Below, in pieces: positions 38,004-45,815 of a stretch of DNA of 45,888 nt. Positions within the stretch are counted from its first letter, which is position 1. Each line of letters opens with the position of its first letter. The translations under genes were made by a program, and so were the position numbers. The notes under the pieces are model-generated. The model had not been told where the DNA came from. It made no database searches and saw only the letters and a list, made by a program, of their open reading frames with translations. The DNA comes from Streptomyces sp. MP131-18 (lineage in GTDB: Bacteria > Actinomycetota > Actinomycetes > Streptomycetales > Streptomycetaceae): contig NZ_LZNS01000001.1 in NCBI RefSeq assembly GCF_001984575.1, positions 5,083,346 through 5,129,233 of the forward strand, read 5' to 3'.

Positions 38004-39272
38004 ATGGCACGGAACATCGGCAGCCACTACACCACCCACCGCGTGCTCGGCCGCGGCAGCGCCGGAACGGTGTGGCTCGGCGAGGGTCCTTCAGGCCCCG
38101 TCGCCGTGAAGGTGCTGCGCGAGGATCTCGCCGCGGACCCCGACCTCGCCGAGCGCTTCGCCCACGAGCGGCACACACTCCTCGGCCTGGAGCACCCCAA
38201 CATTGTGGGCGTCCACGACCTGGTCATAGGGGGCCCCGACGCCCGCGACATCGCCCTGGTGATGGATCTCGTCCGCGGCCCCGACCTGCGCAGCCACCTG
38301 GAGCGCGAGCGCCGCCTGCGCCCGCACGCGGCCGTGGCGATCGTCGCCGAGGTGGCCGGCGGCCTCGCGGTCGCCCACGCCGCCGGCATCGTGCACCGCG
38401 ACGTCAAGCCGGAGAACATCCTGCTCGACACCACCACGCCCAGGACGCGTGCGCTGCTCACCGACTTCGGCGTCGCCAAGCTCATCGACGAGCCGCGGCA
38501 CGGCGGCAAGGGCGGCGTCGTCGGCACCCCCGACTACATGGCCCCCGAGATCGTCGAGGGCCTCCCGCCCCGCGCGGCCGTGGACATCTACGCGCTGATC
38601 ACCGTGCTGTACGAACTGCTGGCCGGGTTCACGCCGTTCGGCGGCGGCCACCCCGGCGCGGTGCTGCGGCGGCAGGTCACCGAAACCGCGGCCGAGCTGC
38701 CCGGCATCCCGCGCGACCTGTGGGAGCTGATGCAGCAGTGCCTGGCCAAGGCGCCCGCCTCGCGGCTGCGTGCCGTCGAGCTGGCCTCGCGGCTGCGCGA
38801 GCTCCTGCCCGCGCTCGAAGAGCTGCCGCCGCTCGACCTCGGCGACCCGGCCCCCGCCGACGGCGCGAGCCGGGCGGACGGGGCGGCGGGAGCGGCCGTC
38901 GACGCCGCGGACCCGGCCGCCGCGCCCGGCACCCCGGCCCGCGCGGCGGTGCCGCTCGTCCGCGGCGCCGCCCCCGACTCCGAGCGCGCGACCCACACCC
39001 GGATGCGCGTGCCGGACGCGGACGAGCTCGCCGGGGGCGCGCACGGCACGGCGCGCGTCATCAGGCCGGTCGGCCAGCCGCGGGCGGGCTCCGCGCGGCA
39101 CGGCGCGGCGGCGCGCCGCAGGCGGCGGCTCGCGGTGACCGCCGCGGGGCTGCTGGGGGCGGGCGCCCTGGGCGGATGGCTGCTGTTCTCCGGTGGCGAG
39201 GACGACGGGGCCGACGGCCTCGGCCCCGCCGGGCCGGGCGTGGAGCAGCCGGACGACTCGGGTGCCCCCTGA
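38004..39272 (+). CDS. pkaB: membrane-anchored Ser/Thr protein kinase PkaB
   Basis: A 422-aa PknB-type kinase. The glycine loop is GRGSAGTV (16-23), the ATP-binding lysine K36, the catalytic loop HRDVKPEN (131-138) and DFG 154-156. The kinase domain ends near residue 270. An Ala/Pro-rich linker and one transmembrane helix near 378-396 follow, leaving only a short acidic extracellular tail. It lies 115 bases after pkaA and 23 bases before prfB. No strong ribosome-binding site is visible. Confidence 0.93.
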   Translation: MARNIGSHYTTHRVLGRGSAGTVWLGEGPSGPVAVKVLREDLAADPDLAERFAHERHTLLGLEHPNIVGVHDLVIGGPDARDIALVMDLVRGPDLRSHLERERRLRPHAAVAIVAEVAGGLAVAHAAGIVHRDVKPENILLDTTTPRTRALLTDFGVAKLIDEPRHGGKGGVVGTPDYMAPEIVEGLPPRAAVDIYALITVLYELLAGFTPFGGGHPGAVLRRQVTETAAELPGIPRDLWELMQQCLAKAPASRLRAVELASRLRELLPALEELPPLDLGDPAPADGASRADGAAGAAVDAADPAAAPGTPARAAVPLVRGAAPDSERATHTRMRVPDADELAGGAHGTARVIRPVGQPRAGSARHGAAARRRRRLAVTAAGLLGAGALGGWLLFSGGEDDGADGLGPAGPGVEQPDDSGAP

Positions 39273-39283
39273 GCGGCAGCGGT

Positions 39284-39289
39284 TACGCT
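39284..39289 (+). promoter_or_regulatory. -10 box placed for leaderless prfB
   Basis: TACGCT fits TANNNT and ends six bases before the prfB GTG. This is the spacing for transcription starting at the initiation codon. It sits in the 23-bp gap behind pkaB. Confidence 0.5.
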
Positions 39290-39295
39290 GGGGGC

Positions 39296-40402
39296 GTGGC
39301 AGTCGTCGACGTATCCGAAGCTCTGAAGTCCCTCAGCTCCACCATGGAGTCGATTGAGGCCGTGATGGACCTCGACCGGCTGCGGGCGGACATCGCCGTC
39401 CTGGAGGAGCAGGCCGCCGCGCCCACACTCTGGGACGACCCCGAGCGCGCCCAGCAGGTCACCAGCCGGCTGTCCCTGCTCCAGGGGCAGCTGCGCAAGA
39501 CCGAGGAGCTGCACGGCCGCATCGACGACGTCGAGGTGCTGTTCGAGCTGGCGGAGACGGAGAGCGACGACGACGCCAGGCGCGAGGCCGAGGCCGAGCT
39601 GGAGGCCGTGCAGAAGGCGGTCGCCGAGCTGGAGGTCAGGACCCTGCTGTCCGGCGAGTACGACCAGCGCGAGGCCATGGTGTCCATCCGCGCGGAGGCC
39701 GGCGGCGTGGACGCGGCCGACTTCGCCGAGCAGTTGCAGCGCATGTACCTGCGCTGGGCGGAGCGCCGCGGCTACTCGACCGAGGTGCTCGACACATCCT
39801 TCGCGGAGGAGGCCGGGATCAAGTCCACGACGTTCACGGTCAAGGCGCCCTACGCGTACGGCACGCTGTCGGTCGAGCAGGGCACCCACCGGATGGTGCG
39901 CATCTCCCCGTTCGACAACCAGGGGCGCCGCCAGACCTCGTTCGCGGGCGTCGAGGTGCTGCCGGTGGTGGAGCAGACCGACCACATCGAGATCCCGGAG
40001 AACGAGATCCGGGTGGACGTCTTCCGCTCCTCGGGCCCCGGCGGCCAGTCCGTCAACACCACGGACTCGGCGGTGCGGATGACCCACCTGCCGACCGGCA
40101 TCGTCGTGTCCTGCCAGAACGAGAAGTCCCAGATCCAGAACCGCGCGGCCGCCATGCGCGTCCTCCAGGCCCGGCTGCTGGCGCACCAGCGCGCGGAGGA
40201 GCAGGCGAAGATGGACGCCCTGAAGGGCGACGGGGGCAACTCCTGGGGGAACCAGATGCGCAGCTACGTTCTCCAGCCATACCAGATGGTCAAGGACCTG
40301 CGTACGGAACATGAAGTCGGAAACCCGCAGGGCGTTTTGGACGGGGATATCGACGACTTCCTCGAAGCCGGAATCCGGTGGCGGAAACAGAGCGAGAAGT
40401 AA
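39296..40402 (+). CDS. prfB: peptide chain release factor 2
   Basis: A 368-aa class I release factor that terminates at UGA and UAA. The stop-codon-reading SPF tripeptide lies in MVRISPFDNQG near residue 204, and the catalytic GGQ is in SSGPGGQSVNTTDSA near 247-249. The frame is continuous from the GTG start, so the programmed +1 frameshift that autoregulates prfB in many bacteria is absent, as is usual in actinobacteria. No Shine-Dalgarno is present; a -10 box just upstream suggests a leaderless mRNA. Confidence 0.96.
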   Translation: MAVVDVSEALKSLSSTMESIEAVMDLDRLRADIAVLEEQAAAPTLWDDPERAQQVTSRLSLLQGQLRKTEELHGRIDDVEVLFELAETESDDDARREAEAELEAVQKAVAELEVRTLLSGEYDQREAMVSIRAEAGGVDAADFAEQLQRMYLRWAERRGYSTEVLDTSFAEEAGIKSTTFTVKAPYAYGTLSVEQGTHRMVRISPFDNQGRRQTSFAGVEVLPVVEQTDHIEIPENEIRVDVFRSSGPGGQSVNTTDSAVRMTHLPTGIVVSCQNEKSQIQNRAAAMRVLQARLLAHQRAEEQAKMDALKGDGGNSWGNQMRSYVLQPYQMVKDLRTEHEVGNPQGVLDGDIDDFLEAGIRWRKQSEK

Positions 40403-40634
40403 CCATCACACAACTTCCACCGTCAGTCCGGCGTTTAGTGGACATCCTGCTTGACGCCTGTCCGTTCAGCGGGAAAGCTGTTCGCCTGGCATGCCTATGA
40501 TCTGGGGTGCGTGTCGTGCGAGGGGCCAGTGAGAGTCACAGGAGATCCCCTGCCGCCCCGCTGCCCTTGCGCGAGGCTGCCCCAGATACAGGGACATTGT
40601 CACCTAACGAACAGCTACAGGGGGTAGTGGATAC

Positions 40635-41450
40635 ATGGCCAGTCCCAAGACCCGGGCCAACATGGCGCGCGTGGCCGCGGCTGCGGTCTTCGCGGCGGGG
40701 GCGTCGCTCGCCGTCGTCGGCACCGCTTCTGCGAGTGACCCGGCGAGCAGCCCGAAGGCGCAGCCCGAGGTCCAGGCGAACACCATTGTGGGCGTCATCG
40801 AAGGCTCCGAAGGCGGGGTCCTCGGCCTCGTCGAGGGCGCCGAGGGCGGCAACGAGGAAGGCGGCGGCGACGAGGGCGGTGTCGACGGCGACGAGGGCGG
40901 CGTTGACGGCGACGAGGGCGGTGTCGACGGCGACGAGGGCGGCGTTGACGGCGACGAGGGCGGCGTTGACGGCGACGAAGGTGGCCAGGACGGCGACCAG
41001 GGTGGCCAGGACGGCGACCAGGGTGGCCAGGACGGCGACGAAGGTGGCCAGGACGGCGACCAGGGCGGCCAGGACGGCGACCAGGGCGGCCAGGACGGCG
41101 ACCAGGGCGGCCAGGACGGCGACCAGGGCGGCCAGGACGGCGACCAGGGCGGCCAGGACGGCGACGAAGGTGGCCAGGGTGGCAGCGTCCAGGGCGTGAA
41201 CGAGGGCGGCTCCACCGGTGGCCTCGACCCCGACACCGAGGGTGGCAGCAGCCCCATCGAGCAGGACGACCCGACCGAGGAGATCACCGACCAGGTGCCG
41301 GCCGAGGAGGAGGGCGGCGAGGAACTGGCCGAGACCGGCTCCTCGACCAACCAGACCCTGCTGATCATCGGTGCCGCGACCATGATCGCCGGCGGCGTTG
41401 GCTTCCGTTACCTGCCGCGTCTGATCAACAAGGGCGCCACCCCCGCCTGA
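40635..41450 (+). CDS. sortase-anchored (LAETG) heptad-repeat surface protein
   Basis: A 271-aa secreted protein. The signal peptide spans about residues 1-33, with a predicted cleavage after ASA. Residues about 84-181 are 14 copies of a seven-residue DGD(E/Q)GG(V/Q) repeat. An acidic spacer follows. The C-terminus has LAETG (231-235), a hydrophobic helix (about 240-256) and a basic tail, a complete sorting signal. LAXTG is the motif recognised by class E sortases in Streptomyces (chaplins are the known example). No sortase gene is adjacent. The function is unknown; the Asp-rich repeats could bind calcium. Confidence 0.88.
   Translation: MASPKTRANMARVAAAAVFAAGASLAVVGTASASDPASSPKAQPEVQANTIVGVIEGSEGGVLGLVEGAEGGNEEGGGDEGGVDGDEGGVDGDEGGVDGDEGGVDGDEGGVDGDEGGQDGDQGGQDGDQGGQDGDEGGQDGDQGGQDGDQGGQDGDQGGQDGDQGGQDGDQGGQDGDEGGQGGSVQGVNEGGSTGGLDPDTEGGSSPIEQDDPTEEITDQVPAEEEGGEELAETGSSTNQTLLIIGAATMIAGGVGFRYLPRLINKGATPA
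40884..41177 (+). repeat. 14 x 21-bp tandem repeat within the LAETG gene
   Basis: Fourteen in-frame 21-bp units encode DGD(E/Q)GG(V/Q). The first four end in Val and the later ten in Gln; five consecutive units (9-13) are identical at DNA level. This suggests recent expansion by slippage or recombination and probable length variation between strains. Confidence 0.9.
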
Positions 41451-41484
41451 TGCGGGGACGGTAGTCCGCAGCACAGCACAGCGT

Positions 41485-41520
41485 AACGGGCCCGGAGCAA
41501 TGCGTTGCTCCGGGCCCGTT
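41485..41520. terminator. bidirectional terminator
   Basis: A perfect 16-bp stem (41485-41500 with 41505-41520) and a TGCG loop lie between the convergent LAETG and zinc-ribbon genes. Confidence 0.88.
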
Positions 41521-41537
41521 CGTCGTGTCCGTGGGCC

Positions 41538-41732
41538 TCAGGCGGGCCGTGTCGCCAGGAAAGCGACGGCGGCCAGCGTCAGCAGCAGGGCGACCAGCGC
41601 CGTCGGGCTGCCCAGGGCCGCCCACGGCCTGCGCTCCTGGCGCAGCCGGGCCAGCTCGGCCCGGCAGACGCCACAGCGGCCCTCGCTCACCCGCCCCGCG
41701 CAGTTTGCGCACACCAGCCAGTCGGCGATCAT
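41538..41732 (-). CDS. small zinc-ribbon membrane protein
   Basis: A 64-aa protein. CANC and CGVC near residues 8-11 and 20-23 make a four-cysteine zinc-ribbon. A Leu/Ala-rich transmembrane helix near residues 44-61 ends the chain. AGGAG sits ten bases before the ATG. It is convergent with the LAETG gene and divergent from ftsE. The function is unknown; the composition recalls short membrane-tethered zinc-ribbon proteins of actinobacteria. Confidence 0.75.
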   Translation of the reverse strand: MIADWLVCANCAGRVSEGRCGVCRAELARLRQERRPWAALGSPTALVALLLTLAAVAFLATRPA

Positions 41733-41892
41733 GTGATCGTCTCCTCTCATCTCCCCCTCACTCTCTACTGTGCCAGGCTCCGGGGGCGGGCGCAGAACCC
41801 TGATGGGGACAAAGGGGATGGCTTGGGACGCTGCCTGCGGACCGCGCGTCGCTTCGCGTATGGTCTGCCCCAGCGCGGAGGGAGTCCTTCGC

Positions 41893-42045
41893 ATGTACCC
41901 GGCCACGACATGGTGTAACCGTGATCCGATTCGACAACGTCTCCAAGACGTACCCCCGGCAGAACGCGCCGGCGCTGCACGACGTCTCGCTGGAGATCCA
42001 GCGGGGGGAGTTCGTCTTCCTCGTCGGCTCCTCCGGCTCCGGTAA
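41893..42045 (+). other. possible upstream ORF overlapping ftsE out of frame
   Basis: An ATG at 41893 is preceded by a strong GGAGGGAG sequence and opens a 50-codon frame that overlaps the first 125 bases of ftsE in another frame. The product is Arg/Pro-rich and unlikely to be a conserved protein. It may be a regulatory upstream ORF or chance. Confidence 0.25.
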
Positions 42046-42610
42046 GTCCACATTCCTGCGGCTCGTCCTCCGCGAGGAGCGGGCGAGCATCGGCACGGTG
42101 CACGTGCTCGGCAAGGACCTCGGGCGGCTGTCCAACTGGAAGGTGCCGCAGGTGCGCCGCAAACTGGGCACCGTCTTCCAGGACTTCCGGCTGCTGCCGA
42201 ACAAGACGGTGGGGGAGAACGTCGCGTTCGCCCTCGAAGTCATCGGCAAGTCGCGCGGCCAGATCCGCAAGACCGTTCCCGAGGTCCTCGATCTCGTCGG
42301 ACTCGGCGGCAAGGACGACCGGATGCCGGGCGAGCTGTCCGGCGGTGAGCAGCAACGCGTCGCCATCGCGCGGGCGTTCGTCAACCGTCCCATGCTGCTG
42401 ATCGCCGACGAGCCGACGGGCAACCTGGACCCGCAGACCTCCGTGGGCATCATGAAGCTCCTCGACCGCATCAACCGCACCGGCACCACCGTGGTCATGG
42501 CGACCCACGACTCCCAGATCGTCGACCAGATGCGCAAGCGCGTGATCGAGCTTGAACGGGGACGGCTGGTGCGCGACCAGTCCCGTGGCGTCTACGGCTA
42601 TCAGCACTGA
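41921..42610 (+). CDS. ftsE: cell division ATP-binding protein FtsE
   Basis: A 229-aa ABC ATPase. Walker A GSSGSGKS (36-43), signature LSGGEQQR (139-146) and Walker B LLIADEP (159-165) are intact. FtsE forms a membrane complex with FtsX that activates peptidoglycan hydrolases at division. The only start compatible with the family is GTG at 41921, which lacks a Shine-Dalgarno sequence. ftsX follows 41 bases downstream. Confidence 0.96.
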   Translation: MIRFDNVSKTYPRQNAPALHDVSLEIQRGEFVFLVGSSGSGKSTFLRLVLREERASIGTVHVLGKDLGRLSNWKVPQVRRKLGTVFQDFRLLPNKTVGENVAFALEVIGKSRGQIRKTVPEVLDLVGLGGKDDRMPGELSGGEQQRVAIARAFVNRPMLLIADEPTGNLDPQTSVGIMKLLDRINRTGTTVVMATHDSQIVDQMRKRVIELERGRLVRDQSRGVYGYQH

Positions 42611-42651
42611 CCGGTTCTCACCGGGTATCGACCGAGTACTGAAAGGACGCC

Positions 42652-43566
42652 ATGCGCGCCCACTTCGTCCTGTCGGAGATCGGCGTCGGTCTCCGCCGCA
42701 ACGTCACGATGACCTTCGCGGTCATCGTCTCCGTCGCCCTATCGCTGGCGCTGCTCGGCGGCTCCCTGCTCGCCCGCGAGCAGGTCAACAGCATGGAGGA
42801 CTACTGGTACGACCGGGTCGAGGTGTCGATCTTCCTCTGCAACGCCAACGACGCGGAGTCCGGCGACCCCAACTGTTCGCGCGGCGCGGTCACCGAGGAG
42901 CAGAAGGAGGAGCTCGAAGCGGAGCTGCGGGAGCACAATCTCGTCGAGGAGGTCTACCACGAGACGGCCGAGGAGGCGTACGAGCACTACCAGGAGCAGC
43001 AGAAGGAATCGCCGATCGCCGCGGTGGTGACCCCGGACCAGATGCAGGAGTCGCTGCGGGTCAAGCTGACGGACCCGACGAAGTACGACGTCATCTCCTC
43101 GGCGTTCGCCGGCCGCGACGGCGTCCAGTCGGTGACCGACCAGCGCTCGCTGCTGGAAAACCTCTTCAACCTGCTGAACGGCGTCAACTACGCGGCGCTC
43201 GGCCTGATGGCGCTGATGCTGGTGGTCGCGCTGCTGCTGATCGTCAACACCGTGCGCGTCTCCGCGTTCAGCCGCCGCCGCGAGACCGGCATCATGCGGC
43301 TGGTCGGCGCCTCCAGCTTCTACATCCAGCTGCCGTTCATCCTGGAGGCGACGATCGCGGGCATGCTGGGCGCGGTGTTCGCCTGCCTGCTGCTGGTCGG
43401 CGTCAAGTACTTCGCCATCAACAACTTCCTCGCGGAACGGATTCCCGCGATCGACTTCATCGGCTGGGACGCGGTGCTCTCGGTGCTGCCGTTCGTCCTG
43501 GTGGTGGGCGCGCTGATGCCCTCCATTGCAGCTTTCTTCGCACTGCGCAAGTACCTGAAGGTGTAA
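42652..43566 (+). CDS. ftsX: cell division permease-like protein FtsX
   Basis: A 304-aa membrane protein with the FtsX layout. TM1 lies near residues 21-43. An extracellular domain of about 125 residues (45-170) is rich in Glu and has two cysteines (in FLCNAND and PNCSRG) that could form a disulfide. Three further helices lie near 184-206, 227-255 and 275-297. GAAAGGACG precedes the ATG. It partners with FtsE and passes the signal to a cell-wall hydrolase outside. Confidence 0.96.
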   Translation: MRAHFVLSEIGVGLRRNVTMTFAVIVSVALSLALLGGSLLAREQVNSMEDYWYDRVEVSIFLCNANDAESGDPNCSRGAVTEEQKEELEAELREHNLVEEVYHETAEEAYEHYQEQQKESPIAAVVTPDQMQESLRVKLTDPTKYDVISSAFAGRDGVQSVTDQRSLLENLFNLLNGVNYAALGLMALMLVVALLLIVNTVRVSAFSRRRETGIMRLVGASSFYIQLPFILEATIAGMLGAVFACLLLVGVKYFAINNFLAERIPAIDFIGWDAVLSVLPFVLVVGALMPSIAAFFALRKYLKV

Positions 43567-43632
43567 GAGGGGTGTGATTTTTTCCCCGCCCTGCCGTGAT
43601 GTTCATCTCCCGTACGCCCCCGGGATGTGTCC

Positions 43633-43638
43633 TACACT
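43633..43638 (+). promoter_or_regulatory. -10 box placed for leaderless S41 protease gene
   Basis: TACACT matches the -10 consensus and ends seven bases before the ATG at 43646, consistent with a leaderless mRNA. No Shine-Dalgarno is present. Confidence 0.45.
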
Positions 43639-43645
43639 CCGCACC

Positions 43646-44773
43646 ATGTCACGTCCGTGTCACGACATTTCGTCCCGCGCCGCACGGCGCGGGACGGCTC
43701 TCGCGTTCGTCTTCGCGGGGGTGCTCATGACCGGCGCCGCCACCGGCGCGTGGCCCGAGGCGGCGGGCGGCAGCGAGCCCGGCCCGCCACCGACGCACGG
43801 CACGGCGGACGGCCGGGGGGACGCCGACCGGATCGTGAGCGAAAGCGGCGACCAGTGGGCATCCGCCTACTCCGCCGAGGAGTACGCGGAGATGGCCCAG
43901 AGCCTCGCCGGGGAATACGTCGGTACCGGCATAGCGGTCGTCCGCACCTCCGCCGGGCGCATCGAGGTCAGCGACGTGCACGCGGGCAGCCCCGCGGAGC
44001 GGGCCGGCATCCGGCCGGGCGACGAGATCCGCACGATCGACGGCGCCGGCCTCGACGGCAGCCCCGTCACCGACGCCGTGAGCCGCCTGCGCGGCAGCGA
44101 CCGGCCCGAGCGGGCGGGGCCCGGCAGCACCGTGCGGCTCGGCCTGGAGCGGGACGGCCGCACGTGGGAAACCGAGGTCGAACGGGCCAGGCTGTCCATC
44201 CAGCCGGTCACCGTCGAACGGGACGCGCCCGGTGCCGCGCGTATCCACGTCAGCGCGTTCACCCGCGGCTCGGCCGACGCGCTGCGGGCCGCCGTCGCCG
44301 AGATCCCCGCGGAGGACGGCATCGTGCTCGACCTGCGCGGCAATGCGGGCGGCCTGCTCGCGGAGGCCGCGGCGGCCGCGGGCGTCTTCCTCGACGGCGG
44401 CCTCGTCGCCACCTACGACGTGCACGGCAGCCAGGAGGCACTGCACGCGGAGCCCGGCGGCGACAGCGCGCGCCCCCTGGTCGTGCTGGTGGACGGCGGC
44501 ACCATGAGCTCGGCGGAAATGCTGACCGGCGCGTTGCAGGACCGCAACCGCGCGGTGGTCGTCGGCTCGCGCACGTTCGGCAAGGGCACGGTCCAGCTGC
44601 CGAGCGAGCAGCCGGACGGCTCCGTCGCGGAACTCACGGTGGGCCACTACGCCACGCCATCGGGCCGGACGGTCGACGACGACGGGATCACCCCCGACCT
44701 GCCCGTGACACCGGGCGCCGACGCGGAGGCAGAGGCGTACACGGTGCTGGGCGGCCTCGCGGCCGGCGGTTAG
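43646..44773 (+). CDS. S41-family carboxyl-terminal processing protease
   Basis: A 375-aa exported protease. A signal or anchor segment lies near residues 15-35. A PDZ domain (about 90-175) contains HAGSPAERAGIRPGDEI. The S41 catalytic domain has Ser288 in GGTMSSAEM and Lys313 in RTFGKGTVQ, 25 residues apart as in CtpA/Tsp. It probably trims cell-envelope proteins. It lies just downstream of ftsEX. The frame is open to 43574, but the ATG at 43646 fits the signal peptide and promoter. Confidence 0.92.
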   Translation: MSRPCHDISSRAARRGTALAFVFAGVLMTGAATGAWPEAAGGSEPGPPPTHGTADGRGDADRIVSESGDQWASAYSAEEYAEMAQSLAGEYVGTGIAVVRTSAGRIEVSDVHAGSPAERAGIRPGDEIRTIDGAGLDGSPVTDAVSRLRGSDRPERAGPGSTVRLGLERDGRTWETEVERARLSIQPVTVERDAPGAARIHVSAFTRGSADALRAAVAEIPAEDGIVLDLRGNAGGLLAEAAAAAGVFLDGGLVATYDVHGSQEALHAEPGGDSARPLVVLVDGGTMSSAEMLTGALQDRNRAVVVGSRTFGKGTVQLPSEQPDGSVAELTVGHYATPSGRTVDDDGITPDLPVTPGADAEAEAYTVLGGLAAGG

Positions 44774-44824
44774 GTCCTTAACTCCCGGGCCCGCGGGCGC
44801 GCGGCCCAGTAGAGTGGTCAGGTC

Positions 44825-45310
44825 ATGGCTAAGGGGAAAGAGACGGGGCGCAAGCTCATCGCGCAGAACAAGAAGGCGCGACACGACTATCACATCCTGG
44901 ATACGTACGAGTGCGGACTGGTACTGACCGGCACCGAGGTCAAATCGCTGCGCCAGGGGCGGGCCTCGCTGGTCGACGGCTTCGCGCAGCTGGACGGGGC
45001 CGAGGTCTGGTTGCACAACGTGCACATTCCGGAGTACGCGCAGGGCACGTGGACCAACCACAGCGCCCGGCGCAAACGGAAACTGCTGCTGCACCGTTCC
45101 GAGATCGACAAGCTGATCGGCAAGATCCAGGAGAGCGGCCTCACGCTCGTGCCGCTCGCGCTGTACTTCAAGGGCGGGAGGGCCAAGGTCGAGGTCGCGC
45201 TGGCGCGCGGCAAGCGGGAGTTCGACAAGCGGCAGACGCTGCGCGAGAAGCAGGACCGCCGGGAGGCGGAGCGCGCGATGTCGGCGGCTCGCCGCAAGCA
45301 GCGGGCGTGA
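44825..45310 (+). CDS. smpB: SsrA-binding protein SmpB
   Basis: A 161-aa RNA-binding protein that delivers tmRNA to stalled ribosomes. It has an intact oligonucleotide-binding barrel (YHILDTYECGLVLTGTEVKSLR, NVHIPEYAQGTW) and the basic C-terminal tail KRQTLREKQDRREAER that enters the mRNA channel. A TAGAGT -10-like box at 44810-44815 ends nine bases before the ATG, so it may have a very short leader. The tmRNA gene follows 77 bases downstream. Confidence 0.97.
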   Translation: MAKGKETGRKLIAQNKKARHDYHILDTYECGLVLTGTEVKSLRQGRASLVDGFAQLDGAEVWLHNVHIPEYAQGTWTNHSARRKRKLLLHRSEIDKLIGKIQESGLTLVPLALYFKGGRAKVEVALARGKREFDKRQTLREKQDRREAERAMSAARRKQRA

Positions 45311-45387
45311 CGTACACTCGGGGGTGGCGCCGTCATCGGTGATCCGTGTCAGGAATGACCGGGACGGGCTGTTTGTTAACTCAACAT

Positions 45388-45758
45388 GGGGATGATCGGT
45401 TTCGACAGCGGCTGTCGAAGCAGGGGAAGCGAGCCGAGGAACGCGGCAATGATCTCGTTAACCATGTGCCGCAAAAAAATAATCGCCAATCAGAAGCGCG
45501 ATTCCTTCGCCCTCGCTGCATAAGCAGCGAGCTGTGAAGTGTCAGCCCGGGGGTGTTCCCTCCCCGGTGTCTGGCATCAGCTAGGGGACTCACCAAAGGT
45601 TTCGGTCACGGGAGCCTGAGGGACAACACACAGTGACTGAGCCCGTCGGAGACTTGTCCGCGTGATCTCCGGGGCCGAGAAAAGCACAGCGGACTGCGCT
45701 CGGAGAAGCCCTCCTTCCACTCCGTTGGACGCGGGTTCGATTCCCGCCATCTCCACGA
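45388..45758 (+). ncRNA. ssrA: transfer-messenger RNA
   Basis: The 5' end GGGGATGATCGGTTTCGACAG and the 3' GTTCGATTCCCGCCATCTCCA pair as a tRNA-like acceptor. The tag frame runs 45485-45523 and encodes ANQKRDSFALAA followed by TAA. Hairpin and pseudoknot segments follow the tag. The genomic 3' end is CGA where CCA would be, so CCA must be added after transcription. It works with SmpB to rescue stalled ribosomes and tag the incomplete protein for degradation. Confidence 0.95.
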
Positions 45759-45815
45759 AGACGACAGGCGACGTATGCCCGCGGACCACGCGGGCCGCGT
45801 CGCCTTCGTCGTTTC
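45758..45815 (+). terminator. tmRNA terminator
   Basis: An imperfect long stem (about 45762-45773 with 45798-45813) encloses an inner CCCGCG/CGCGGG hairpin and ends in a TTT at 45812-45814, directly behind the tmRNA. Confidence 0.65.

Noticed and set aside
39296..39400. Programmed frameshift in prfB
   Set aside because: The frame is continuous from GTG with no internal UGA near codon 25.
40884..41177. Regular short repeats that could suggest a CRISPR array
   Set aside because: Units are contiguous 21-mers in a coding frame with no unique spacers and no cas genes.
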